DNA from: Flavobacteriales bacterium UBA2669
GTDB taxonomy: Bacteria; Bacteroidota; Bacteroidia; Flavobacteriales_E; Vicingaceae
Length of the DNA: 64,000 nucleotides
Assembly: GCA_002359215.1 (NCBI GenBank)
Contig: DEMN01000007.1
Span: 62,001 to 126,000 of the forward strand
Direction of reading: 5' to 3'
Part shown: positions 52,560 to 61,089 of the stretch, piece by piece
How the letters are laid out: every line of letters begins with the position of its first letter
Position numbering within the stretch: the stretch's first letter is position 1
The notes under the pieces: generated by a model
The model's database searches: none
Told to the model about the DNA's origin: nothing
Seen by the model: only the letters and a program-made list of their open reading frames with translations
Made by a program: the position numbers and the translations under genes

Positions 52560-55500
52560 TCATTCCCCAACAGTATCACAATGATAAAGCGTTGGTTTTT
52601 TACTTTTAGCAGGTTGCGTTTTTTTACCCTCTTTCTTTTCGGCAATCATTTTATTGATGATGGCTGCTTTTTCTTCTTTATTTTTTTGGGCTAATACTTT
52701 ATCCCATTCATTATCAAAGTAGATTGCACCATCAATAATGGTTTTACTAACAGTAGCATAAACTGATAGTGGATGGTCGTTCCAAAGTACTATACAGGCA
52801 TCTTTACCAATTTTTATACTTCCCATTCTATCATCTAAGTGAAGCATTTTTGCAGGGTTTAAGGTTACAAACTTAAGGGCTTCTTCTTCAGAAACTTCCC
52901 CATATTTAATTGCTTTAGCAGCTTCTTGGTTTAATCTTCTTCCCATTTCGGCATCATCAGAGTTGAAGGCAGTTAAAACACCCTCATGATGCATAATTGC
53001 TCCGTTGTAAGGAATAGCATCATTTACTTCGTATTTGTAAGCCCACCAATCTGAGAAAGTAGAGCCCGCTGCTCCATGATTTTTCATTTTATCAGCTAAT
53101 TTATAACCTTCTAAAATATGAGTAAAGGTGTTTACAGTAAAACCCATAGAATCTCCTACATGCATTAACATATTAATTTCGGATTGAACATAAGAGTGGC
53201 AAGAAATAAAACGTTCTTTATTAAGAATTTCGTTTAGTGTTTCTAATTCCAAATCTATTCTTGGAGCTTCGGCTTTGTCTTTTTCTTTCGGATTAAGTTT
53301 GGCAAAAGCATCCCATTTTGCTTGATATTCTTTAGCTCTAGTAAAAGCATCATAATATACTTGCTCAACTCCCATTCTGGTTTGAGGAAAACGAACAGTG
53401 TTAAATGGACCCCAATTAGATTGTTTTACATTTTCACCTAAAGCAAATTTGATAAATCCATCTTTGGTATCTATTTTCATTTCTTCCGGAGAATGTCCCC
53501 ACTTTAATTTAATGAGTGCCGATTGTCCACCAATAGGGTTGCAAGAGCCATGGAGTAACTGTGCAGCAACAACTCCTCCTGCTAACTGACGGTAAATATT
53601 AATGTCATCTGAATTAACAACATCTGCAATGCTAACTTCTGCTGTTACTGCTTGTGTACATTCGTTTACTCCTCGGCTAATAGCAATGTGTGAGTGTTCA
53701 TCAATAATTCCAGCAGTAAGGTGTTTGTTAGTTCCATCTATTACCTCTACACCTTCTTCTACCACTAAATCTTTTCCTATGACAGCAATTTTACCATCTT
53801 TAATTAAAACATCGGTATTTTTTAGAATACCTTCCGCTTCATTGGTCCAAACGGTAGCGTTTTTAATAAGCATTGTTTTAGCTACTGGTAAAGAATCTTG
53901 TCCATAAGCCATTAATGGGTATTTAATGTTAGGCACAGCTAAACTATCATTATTATCAACCTTCTTTTTATCATCTTTTTTATCATCTTTTTTTCTGATT
54001 GCAGACCATTTTACCCAATCTCCATTTGGCAACTGTGCATTTCCATCCCAAATTACATTGTTGTAGTTAATGGCTCCCGATAGCCTTAAATAAGCAGGTT
54101 CAGCAACAGAATCAGCAACATTGAAACTCAAGTTAATTAAACTTCCTTTAACAGTAATAGTTGCCTTTTCTTTTATTGTATCTTTTCCATTAACAATGTA
54201 AATGGTCCCTTGTGGTTTGTCTTCAGAACCATTTACTTTTAATTCATATAATTTACCGTTAACATTAACATCATATCTTCCTCTAACATCAAAATTATTG
54301 TAATCTTTAATAATGTGTTGTTTTCCTTTCACCCAGTTTTCATGGATGATGGCTTTTTCGTTAAAAATATTTTCTGAAGCAATGATGAAGTTAGCCAATT
54401 TATTTTTTTCTAAACTTCCTACGTTAGCATATTCTCCAATAAATTGAGCAGGATTATATGTTAATGCTTTTAATGCATTTTTTTCCGTTAGTCCGTATTT
54501 TACTGCTTGTCTTAAATTAGGTAAAAAATCTTTTTTATCTTTTAATCCATCTGAAGTAATAGTAAAATCGATGGCACTGTCGGCTAATAATTTTAAGTTG
54601 TAAGGAGCCAATTCCCAATGTTTTACAGATGAATAAGCTACTTTTAACGCTTCATAAGGATCTTCCACATCAAATGGTTCAGGAAAATTAATTGGCACTA
54701 TTATTTTTCCTTCAGTAGCTTTTATTTCTTTCAGACGTTGATATTCATCCCCATTACCAACAAAAATGTATTGTGTATTAAACTCATCACCAATTTTATC
54801 TGCTCTAAGAATATCTAGTTTATCTTTAACTTCAAAAATTTGAGGTAATTCCCAATTATCTAAAATAGCTTTTAATGAAAGATTGTTTTCTTTAAAATGA
54901 TTGTTGTTATACATCCAATCTACATCGTAATAAGTTTGACGAATTAAAGCGATAGCTCCCATTAATGAACCTGGATAATCTTGTGTGGAAGAGCCCTTAT
55001 CAAAAGAAAGATGTCCGGCAACTTTTTCGTTAATGAGCATTAGTTGAGCTTTTTCATCACCAAGAGTAACCAAAGCAGAAACCCCTCTAATAATACCATC
55101 TTGTTGATGCGTTAGTACAGTACCAAAACCAATTTTTCTGTATTCTTCAGCTTGTTTTTGTACAGGAGTAAATAATTTACCTGCCTCCACTTCGGGTTTT
55201 ATGGCTTGATTCCAATTAAAGGCTCCTTGATTATTGGTTTCCATTTGAGGACCATAGTTTGGTTTGTTGTCGTTTTTAATCTCGGGCATTCCATAATTGC
55301 TGGATAAATCGATAAATGAAGGGTAGATAAATTTTCCTTTTAAATCATAAACAACTGTGTTTTTAGGAAGTTTAACTTTTTTGCTTTCACCAATTTCAAC
55401 AACTTTTCTATCGTAAATTAATAAAGTACCATTTTCTATTATGGTCTGATAATCTTGATAAATGGTAGCGTTAGTAAATGCATAATAATTATTAATGTTG

Positions 55501-55586
55501 TTGTGTGTTCCGTTGACAACAAAGGTTTCTTGTGCAAAAACAAATACTTGAATACATACAAGAATCAGTAAGAATATTTTTTTCAT
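52560..55586 (-). CDS. Exported tandem amidohydrolase, first module degenerate
   Basis: The 1008-residue protein has a signal peptide (IFLLILVCIQVFVFAQETF). It has two amidohydrolase modules. The first (about 20-460) reads GKFIYPSFIDLSSNYGMPEI at the place of the metal motif, with no H-x-H. The second (about 570-990) has GIIDEHSHIAISRG with His631 and His633, then later His in SCHSYVQSE and FTHILEGYKLA and the Asp in FNSDDAEMGRR, a complete set. A poly-Lys/Asp linker (KKDDKKDDKKK) separates them. It would be a periplasmic hydrolase, for example of a peptide or amide; the substrate is unknown. Confidence 0.88.
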   Translation of the reverse strand: MKKIFLLILVCIQVFVFAQETFVVNGTHNNINNYYAFTNATIYQDYQTIIENGTLLIYDRKVVEIGESKKVKLPKNTVVYDLKGKFIYPSFIDLSSNYGMPEIKNDNKPNYGPQMETNNQGAFNWNQAIKPEVEAGKLFTPVQKQAEEYRKIGFGTVLTHQQDGIIRGVSALVTLGDEKAQLMLINEKVAGHLSFDKGSSTQDYPGSLMGAIALIRQTYYDVDWMYNNNHFKENNLSLKAILDNWELPQIFEVKDKLDILRADKIGDEFNTQYIFVGNGDEYQRLKEIKATEGKIIVPINFPEPFDVEDPYEALKVAYSSVKHWELAPYNLKLLADSAIDFTITSDGLKDKKDFLPNLRQAVKYGLTEKNALKALTYNPAQFIGEYANVGSLEKNKLANFIIASENIFNEKAIIHENWVKGKQHIIKDYNNFDVRGRYDVNVNGKLYELKVNGSEDKPQGTIYIVNGKDTIKEKATITVKGSLINLSFNVADSVAEPAYLRLSGAINYNNVIWDGNAQLPNGDWVKWSAIRKKDDKKDDKKKVDNNDSLAVPNIKYPLMAYGQDSLPVAKTMLIKNATVWTNEAEGILKNTDVLIKDGKIAVIGKDLVVEEGVEVIDGTNKHLTAGIIDEHSHIAISRGVNECTQAVTAEVSIADVVNSDDINIYRQLAGGVVAAQLLHGSCNPIGGQSALIKLKWGHSPEEMKIDTKDGFIKFALGENVKQSNWGPFNTVRFPQTRMGVEQVYYDAFTRAKEYQAKWDAFAKLNPKEKDKAEAPRIDLELETLNEILNKERFISCHSYVQSEINMLMHVGDSMGFTVNTFTHILEGYKLADKMKNHGAAGSTFSDWWAYKYEVNDAIPYNGAIMHHEGVLTAFNSDDAEMGRRLNQEAAKAIKYGEVSEEEALKFVTLNPAKMLHLDDRMGSIKIGKDACIVLWNDHPLSVYATVSKTIIDGAIYFDNEWDKVLAQKNKEEKAAIINKMIAEKKEGKKTQPAKSKKPTLYHCDTVGE

Positions 55587-55607
55587 GATTAATTTTTAAA
55601 AGAAGTC

Positions 55608-55615
55608 CAAAAATA
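55608..55615 (-). promoter_or_regulatory. Bacteroidota -7 promoter element
   Basis: Minus-strand TATTTTTG (TAnnTTTG) lies 21 bases before the ATG of the tandem amidohydrolase gene and could drive the run to 46576. Confidence 0.45.
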
Positions 55616-55640
55616 ATGGATTTTAGGATATAAAACTAAA

Positions 55641-55670
55641 AGAGACTGAACCTAAATTGGAACAGTCTCT
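55641..55670 (-). terminator. Terminator after gdhA
   Basis: AGAGACTG (55641-55648) pairs with CAGTCTCT (55663-55670); a further two G-C pairs follow a 2x2 mismatch. On the minus strand the stem is followed by TTTTAGTTTTA. It lies 25 bases after the gdhA stop. Confidence 0.65.
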
Positions 55671-55695
55671 CTTTATCTTTTATAATCTGTAAAAT

Positions 55696-57051
55696 TTAAA
55701 CTACACCTTGGTCAATCATTGCATCAGCAACTTTAACAAAACCAGCAATGTTGGCTCCTTTAAAGTAATCTACATGATCACCTTCTTTTCCATATTTAAC
55801 ACATTCTTTGTGAATACATTCCATAATGCTTTTTAAACGTTGATCAACTTTTTTGGCAGACCAATAAGAGTGGATAGCATTTTGGCTCATTTCTAATCCA
55901 GAAGTTGCAACACCACCTGCATTAGAAGCTTTTCCTGGAGAGAATAATATTTTACTTTTTTGAATAACTTTAAACGCTTCGGGAGTTGTTGGCATATTAG
56001 CTACTTCAACAATACAAATCACACCATTTTTAATAAGTGCTTCTGCTCCTTCAACCTTTAATTCATTTTGAGTTGCACAAGGCATAGCAATATCTACCTT
56101 TTGTTCCCATGGATGTTTGTTTGGGAAAAATTTAACGCCATATTTTTTAGCATATGGTTCAATAACATCATTGTTGCTAGCTCTTAACTCTAGCATGTAC
56201 TCAATTTTTTCACCGGAAACACCTTCTGGATCATAAATATAACCATCAGGTCCAGAGAGGGTTACTACTTTTGCGCCTAATTCAGCAGCTTTTTTGGTAA
56301 CTCCCCAAGCAACATTACCAAAACCAGAAACTGCAATGGTTTTTCCTTTAATATCCATGCCTTTGGAGGCTAGCATAGACTGTAAGAAATATACGGCTCC
56401 AAAACCAGTAGCTTCAGGACGAAGTAAAGAACCTCCCCAGTTGAAACTTTTTCCTGTTATGACTCCTGTAAATTCATTTTTTAATCTTTTATATTGACCA
56501 AACATGTAACCAATTTCTCTAGCTCCAACACCTATATCTCCAGCAGGAACATCTGTATTTGGACCAATATGACGGAATAATTCGGACATAAATGATTGAC
56601 AAAAACGCATTACTTCATTATCTGATTTTCCTCTTGGGTCGAAATCAGAACCACCTTTACCTCCTCCCATAGGAAGAGTAGTTAATGCATTTTTAAAAGT
56701 TTGTTCAAAACCTAAAAATTTAAGAATAGAAAGGTTTACTGATGGATGAAAACGTAACCCTCCTTTATATGGACCTATAGCAGAGTTGTATTCTACTCTG
56801 TATCCGGTATTAATTTGTACTTCTCCTTTATCATCAATCCAAGGAACTCTGAAAATAATAGTTCTTTCAGGCTCCACCATTCTGTCTAAGATTTTTGCCT
56901 TAACATATTTTGGGTGGTTGGCAATGAAAGGAATAATTGTTTCTGCAATTTCCTCTACTGCCTGAATGAACTCTGTTTCATGGGCATATTTACTTCTAAT
57001 GCGATCCATGAAAGCCTTAACTTCAGCCTCGTGTTTTGACATGTTTGACAT
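55696..57051 (-). CDS. gdhA: Glutamate dehydrogenase, NADP-type
   Basis: GDH interconverts 2-oxoglutarate plus ammonium and glutamate. The 451-residue protein has the family set: GYRVEYNSAIGPYKGGLRFH, TTLPMGGGKGGSDFDPRG with the catalytic Lys, DVPAGDIGVGAREIGYMFG with the catalytic Asp, and the dinucleotide fold KTIAVSGFGNVAWGVTKKA. The length and the HPSVNLSILKFLGFEQTFKN segment fit the NADP-dependent biosynthetic form. A -7 element lies upstream and a terminator downstream, so it is a single-gene transcript. Confidence 0.95.
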   Translation of the reverse strand: MSNMSKHEAEVKAFMDRIRSKYAHETEFIQAVEEIAETIIPFIANHPKYVKAKILDRMVEPERTIIFRVPWIDDKGEVQINTGYRVEYNSAIGPYKGGLRFHPSVNLSILKFLGFEQTFKNALTTLPMGGGKGGSDFDPRGKSDNEVMRFCQSFMSELFRHIGPNTDVPAGDIGVGAREIGYMFGQYKRLKNEFTGVITGKSFNWGGSLLRPEATGFGAVYFLQSMLASKGMDIKGKTIAVSGFGNVAWGVTKKAAELGAKVVTLSGPDGYIYDPEGVSGEKIEYMLELRASNNDVIEPYAKKYGVKFFPNKHPWEQKVDIAMPCATQNELKVEGAEALIKNGVICIVEVANMPTTPEAFKVIQKSKILFSPGKASNAGGVATSGLEMSQNAIHSYWSAKKVDQRLKSIMECIHKECVKYGKEGDHVDYFKGANIAGFVKVADAMIDQGVV

Positions 57052-57097
57052 GATAAAAAAGTTTTTAATTTATAATTATTTAATAAAAAATTAAAAG

Positions 57098-57105
57098 CAA
57101 ATGTA
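57098..57105 (-). promoter_or_regulatory. Bacteroidota -7 promoter element for gdhA
   Basis: Minus-strand TACATTTG (TAnnTTTG) lies 46 bases before the gdhA ATG at 57051. Confidence 0.4.
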
Positions 57106-57234
57106 CCTAATTTTAATAGGTAGGACATTTATTTGATATAAATTTTAACAGAAATAAGTTTGATTTTATAATATTTTAAAGATTGAAAATATAAGATGTT
57201 TTAAATCAGCAAAATATATGACTTAAGAAAGTGA

Positions 57235-57960
57235 CTAATATTTTCTAAACCAGCTATTAATTTTCATTTGAATAACTCCTAAAATGGCTTCCTTAAAAAT
57301 GCCTTTACTCATTTTAGAAGTACCTTCTAATCTATCCGTAAAAATTATGGGAACTTCTACTATTTTAAAGCCTAGCTTATAAGTGGTAAATTTCATTTCT
57401 ATTTGGAAGGCATAACCTTTAAATTTAATTTTATCTAACTTAATTCTTTCTAATACTCTTCTTTTATAACACTTAAACCCGGAAGTGGTATCTCTAATTT
57501 TCATACCTGTAATTAAACGTACGTAAGCGGAAGCATAATATGACATCAATACCCTTCCCATAGGCCAATTTACTACATTTACACCTGTTACATATCTTGA
57601 ACCAATAGCTAAATCGGCACCTTCTTTTGCACAACTATTGTATAGTTTTATTAAGTCATTCGGATTATGAGAAAAATCGCAATCCATCTCAAAAATATAT
57701 TCGTAGTTGTTTTTTAATGCCCATTTAAACCCATGAATATAGGCTGTTCCTAAGCCTAATTTGCCTTTTCGTTCTTCTAAATGTAGTTTGCCAGGAAATT
57801 CTTTTTGTAAGTCTTTTACAATTCCCGCTGTTTCATCAGGAGAATTATCGTCTACAATTAAAAGATGAAACTCTTTTTTTAAAGAAAAGACCTTTCTAAC
57901 CATTTTTTCAAGGTTTTCTCTTTCGTTGTAGGTAGGGATGATAATTATGCTGTCCGACAT
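57235..57960 (-). CDS. Polyprenol-phosphate mannosyltransferase, DPM1-type GT2
   Basis: The 241-residue protein has IIIIPTYNERENLEKMVRKV, LLIVDDNSPDETAGIV, RKGKLGLGTAYIHGFKWAL, FEMDCDFSHNP and the tail-end set SRYVTGVNVVNWPMGR, DTTSGFKCYKR and RLEGTSKMSKGI. These are the marks of dolichol- or polyprenol-phosphate mannose synthases, closer to the standard than the two other GT2 proteins in the window. It makes the lipid-linked mannose used by GT-C enzymes such as those at 43-48 kb. It lies 59 bases after the bestrophin gene. Confidence 0.92.
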   Translation of the reverse strand: MSDSIIIIPTYNERENLEKMVRKVFSLKKEFHLLIVDDNSPDETAGIVKDLQKEFPGKLHLEERKGKLGLGTAYIHGFKWALKNNYEYIFEMDCDFSHNPNDLIKLYNSCAKEGADLAIGSRYVTGVNVVNWPMGRVLMSYYASAYVRLITGMKIRDTTSGFKCYKRRVLERIKLDKIKFKGYAFQIEMKFTTYKLGFKIVEVPIIFTDRLEGTSKMSKGIFKEAILGVIQMKINSWFRKY

Positions 57961-57979
57961 TTAGTTAAATTTCAGTATT

Positions 57980-57987
57980 CAAAAATA
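57980..57987 (-). promoter_or_regulatory. Bacteroidota -7 promoter element
   Basis: Minus-strand TATTTTTG (TAnnTTTG) lies 19 bases before the ATG of the mannosyltransferase at 57960. Confidence 0.4.
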
Positions 57988-58019
57988 ATATTTATTAATT
58001 TAACATGATTTACTTTGTA

Positions 58020-58892
58020 TTAATCGTTTAATATTTCTTGGATATTAGCTTTAATTTTTTCACAAAGTTCATCGGTAGGTAAGTCGTTATCATCAATTCC
58101 GAAAGGATCTTCAATTTCTTCTGCTAAAATCTCCATACTCACCAAAACATAAAAAACCAAGGTGGTAATTAATACAGACCAGTATCCGAAAGAAGCTACA
58201 AATGCTAACGGCATGGTGGTTACATAAATAAAAACAAATTTTTTTAAGAATAAACTGTAAGAGTAGGGAATAGGAGTGTTTTTTATTCTTTCGCAAGCTC
58301 CATTTATATCGGTAAAGGTATTTAAATTGGTATCCAATGATAGGTATTCTATTTCAGACAACTCTTTTCGTGACTTGATTTCGTGTAATTTATCATAAAT
58401 AAGTTTGGCAATATAATTTACTTTATGTTCTTTATTTTCCAATACTTGTTTTTCGCTTTCTGTAAGAGAAAGTTCGTCTATCTTAACGCCTTCACGTAAA
58501 TGTTCTTTCATAGCATAAGCATAATTGGGAATCATACGGGTAAAGAAATCTTTATCATGTTGGTTAAATACCGAAGAACTTGATATTTTTATTGCTAAAT
58601 TTCTGGTGTTATTTACCAATTCACCCCATTTTTTCCTTCCTTCCCACCAACGATCGTAACCGGTATTGGTTCTAAATACCAGCAACAATGATAAAACAAA
58701 ACCTACCAAGGAATAAACCGCCATTAATTCTCGATGCCATGATGCTTTAGCTATAAATTCAATTTCTAAATACGAAATAACGGTAGTAAGTAAAGCCATT
58801 AAAATTAGCTCTTTCCATAAAATACGAATGGTATCGCTTTTTTGAAAAGATAGGATATGTACGAACCAATTCTTAGGGTTATACTTAATCAT
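58020..58892 (-). CDS. Bestrophin family chloride channel-like protein
   Basis: The 290-residue membrane protein has the bacterial bestrophin pattern: WKELILMALLTTVISYLE, SLVGFVLSLLLVFRTNTGYD, RWWEGRKKWGELVNNTRNLA and YVLVSMEILAEEIEDPFGID with the acidic Ca-clasp-like end. The family forms pentameric anion or cation channels in the inner membrane. The ATG at 58892 is preferred to GTG 36 bases upstream, which would overlap the peptidase gene. It lies five bases after that gene, so they are co-transcribed. Confidence 0.9.
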   Translation of the reverse strand: MIKYNPKNWFVHILSFQKSDTIRILWKELILMALLTTVISYLEIEFIAKASWHRELMAVYSLVGFVLSLLLVFRTNTGYDRWWEGRKKWGELVNNTRNLAIKISSSSVFNQHDKDFFTRMIPNYAYAMKEHLREGVKIDELSLTESEKQVLENKEHKVNYIAKLIYDKLHEIKSRKELSEIEYLSLDTNLNTFTDINGACERIKNTPIPYSYSLFLKKFVFIYVTTMPLAFVASFGYWSVLITTLVFYVLVSMEILAEEIEDPFGIDDNDLPTDELCEKIKANIQEILND

Positions 58893-58897
58893 ATTTC

Positions 58898-59908
58898 TTA
58901 ATTGTATTGGTTGATGTAAGCCAAACACAAATCTATGGTGGCTTCAATGCCTTTCTTGTGTGTTCTTTCTGTTCCGTGAGAAGCAGCTACCCCCATTCCA
59001 ACAAGGGCTACTCTAAAATCATTTCCGGCACGTAAGGCAGCAGAACCGTCTGAACCATAATGTGGATAAACATCAACTTTATAAGGAATATTGTTTTCCT
59101 TGGCTAAATCCACCAATTTTTTTCTAAAAGAATAATCATAAGGACCAGACGAATCTTTAGCACAGATGGAGCAACTTACTTCGTTGCCTTGGCAATCGTC
59201 ACCTAAAACACCCATATCTAATACTAACAACTCTTTTATGTTTTGGGAATAACCAACTGTACCGCCATGCCCTACTTCTTCGTAGTTAGAGAAAAATAAT
59301 TCTACAGGTACTTCTTTTCCCTGCTCTTTTAGTCTTCTAGCCAATTCAAATAAAACAAAACATCCTGCCTTGTTATCTAAAAATCGTGATTTTATAAAGC
59401 CATTATCCAGTTCTTGATATTTCACATCTACACAAATAATGTCGCCAACTTCAATACCGAGTTTTTCTACATCTTCTTTAGTATAAACTTCTTCATCAAC
59501 TCTAATGTGCATGCTTTTAATAGAACGTTCGGTTTTTTCTTTTTCCTTATTGGCATGTACCGAAGGATTATTCAAGAGAATAGTTCCTGTATAAATTTTT
59601 CCATCATGGGTAATAATTTTTACATATTCACCTTCAGCTCCTGTTAAAGAAAGCCCGCCTAACAAAGAAAACGAAAGTGTTCCGTTAGGTTTGATGCCCG
59701 AAACAATAGCTCCCAATGTATCAACATGAGCGGCAAGGGCCAACGTTGGTTTTTTTCCCAAAGCACATTTTACCGCACCTTTATTGGTGTATTCAGGAGA
59801 ATAACCGTAGCTTTTTAGTAAATCAAAAATATATTTACTTGCGTTATCGGTGTACCCAGATGGAGAGTCGATAGCAATAAGTTCTTGTAATGTTTTGTAA
59901 TTATTCAT
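58898..59908 (-). CDS. M42 family metallopeptidase (glutamyl/aminopeptidase-like)
   Basis: The 336-residue cytoplasmic enzyme has LALAAHVDTLGAIVSG with the metal His and Asp, SRFLDNKAGCFVLFELA with the bridging Asp, FFSNYEEVGHGG with the catalytic Glu pair, LVLDMGVLGDD, and a late GVAASHGTERTH with the last metal His. All metal ligands are present. Family members are TET-type dodecameric aminopeptidases that clear short peptides; some annotated members are endoglucanase-like, but that is unlikely to be the main activity. It lies 23 bases after asd and five before the bestrophin gene. Confidence 0.9.
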   Translation of the reverse strand: MNNYKTLQELIAIDSPSGYTDNASKYIFDLLKSYGYSPEYTNKGAVKCALGKKPTLALAAHVDTLGAIVSGIKPNGTLSFSLLGGLSLTGAEGEYVKIITHDGKIYTGTILLNNPSVHANKEKEKTERSIKSMHIRVDEEVYTKEDVEKLGIEVGDIICVDVKYQELDNGFIKSRFLDNKAGCFVLFELARRLKEQGKEVPVELFFSNYEEVGHGGTVGYSQNIKELLVLDMGVLGDDCQGNEVSCSICAKDSSGPYDYSFRKKLVDLAKENNIPYKVDVYPHYGSDGSAALRAGNDFRVALVGMGVAASHGTERTHKKGIEATIDLCLAYINQYN

Positions 59909-59931
59909 GTATAATTTTTTTCTTTTTTTAA

Positions 59932-60921
59932 CTAAACCAACTCTTTTTTTACCAAATATTCGGCAATTTGTACTGCGTTGGTTGCAGCTCCTTTTCTTAA
60001 ATTATCAGCTACTATCCATAAATTTATGGTGTTGGGCTGCGATTCATCTTTGCGTATTCTTCCAACAAAAACTTCATCTTTATCTGCTGCATAAATAGGC
60101 ATAGGGTAAGTGTTTGTATCTGTATTGTCTTGTAACACTACTCCTGAAGTTTCGTGTAAAATTTTTCTAATTTCTTTCACATCAACATTGGTTTTAAACT
60201 CAATGTTTACACTTTCGGAATGACCACCAACAACAGGAACACGAACAGCAGTAGCGGTAAGGCTAAAACTATCATCTTGCATAATTTTTTTTGGTTCTGT
60301 CATTAATTTTATTTCTTCTTTGGTGTAACCATTTTCAGTAAACACATCGCAATGTGGTAGACAATTTTTATCTATAGGATAAGGATAAGCCATTTCTCCT
60401 TTAATGCCTTGTTGTTCGTTGTTAAGTTGCTCCACCGCTTTAACTCCTGTACCAGTAATAGATTGGTAAGTAGAGATAATTACTCTTTTGATACCATATT
60501 TTTTATGTAGAGGGTTCAACACCATTACTAGCTGAATAGTAGAACAGTTGGGGTTGGCAATAATTTTATCTTGGTTGGTTAATACATTGGCATTAATTTC
60601 CGGAACAACCAATTTATTGTTGGGGTTCATTCTCCAAGCAGAAGAATTGTCTATTACTGTTGTTCCTACTTCAGCAAATTTTGGAGCCCATTCTAAGGAA
60701 GTTGCTCCTCCGGCAGAAAATATAGCAATATCTGGTTTTGCAGCAACTGCAGCTTCTAAACTAATAATAGTATATTCCTTATTTTTATAGGCAATACTTT
60801 TTCCAACAGATTTTTCTGAAGCAACAAGAAGAAGCTCCGTAATAGGAAAATTTCTTTCAGCTAATACTTTTAACATTATATTGCCAACCATTCCGGTGGC
60901 TCCAACTACTGCTATTTTCAT
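59932..60921 (-). CDS. asd: Aspartate-semialdehyde dehydrogenase
   Basis: Asd reduces aspartyl phosphate to aspartate semialdehyde, the second step of the pathway begun by the aspartate kinase at 28106-29416. The 329-residue protein has the NADP fold VVGATGMVGNIMLKVLAERN, the catalytic Cys motif ANPNCSTIQLVMVLNPLHK, the VISTYQSITGTG loop and RVPVVGGHSESVNIEF with the active-site His. Length and motifs are complete. A -7 element (60954-60961) lies 32 bases upstream. Confidence 0.94.
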   Translation of the reverse strand: MKIAVVGATGMVGNIMLKVLAERNFPITELLLVASEKSVGKSIAYKNKEYTIISLEAAVAAKPDIAIFSAGGATSLEWAPKFAEVGTTVIDNSSAWRMNPNNKLVVPEINANVLTNQDKIIANPNCSTIQLVMVLNPLHKKYGIKRVIISTYQSITGTGVKAVEQLNNEQQGIKGEMAYPYPIDKNCLPHCDVFTENGYTKEEIKLMTEPKKIMQDDSFSLTATAVRVPVVGGHSESVNIEFKTNVDVKEIRKILHETSGVVLQDNTDTNTYPMPIYAADKDEVFVGRIRKDESQPNTINLWIVADNLRKGAATNAVQIAEYLVKKELV

Positions 60922-60953
60922 TGTAAATAGGGTATAAGTTTTAAATTTTCAGA

Positions 60954-60961
60954 CAAAAGTA
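60954..60961 (-). promoter_or_regulatory. Bacteroidota -7 promoter element for asd
   Basis: Minus-strand TACTTTTG (TAnnTTTG) lies 32 bases before the asd ATG and could drive asd, the M42 peptidase and the bestrophin gene. Confidence 0.5.
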
Positions 60962-61076
60962 TCAATTAAATTTTCGAGGCACTATTTTGAAAGCCCAATT
61001 ATTACTAAATTTTAAAAAAATTAACCATCTTTCATTTTGTTAGTGGTTAATTAACAAAAAATAAAAGAGATTTGGT

Positions 61077-61084
61077 TACTTTTG
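61077..61084 (+). promoter_or_regulatory. Bacteroidota -7 element five bases before a start codon
   Basis: TACTTTTG (TAnnTTTG) is followed by ATGTC and then the ATG at 61090, the start of the lamin-tail-domain gene; the mRNA leader would be nearly absent. Confidence 0.5.
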
Positions 61085-61089
61085 ATGTC

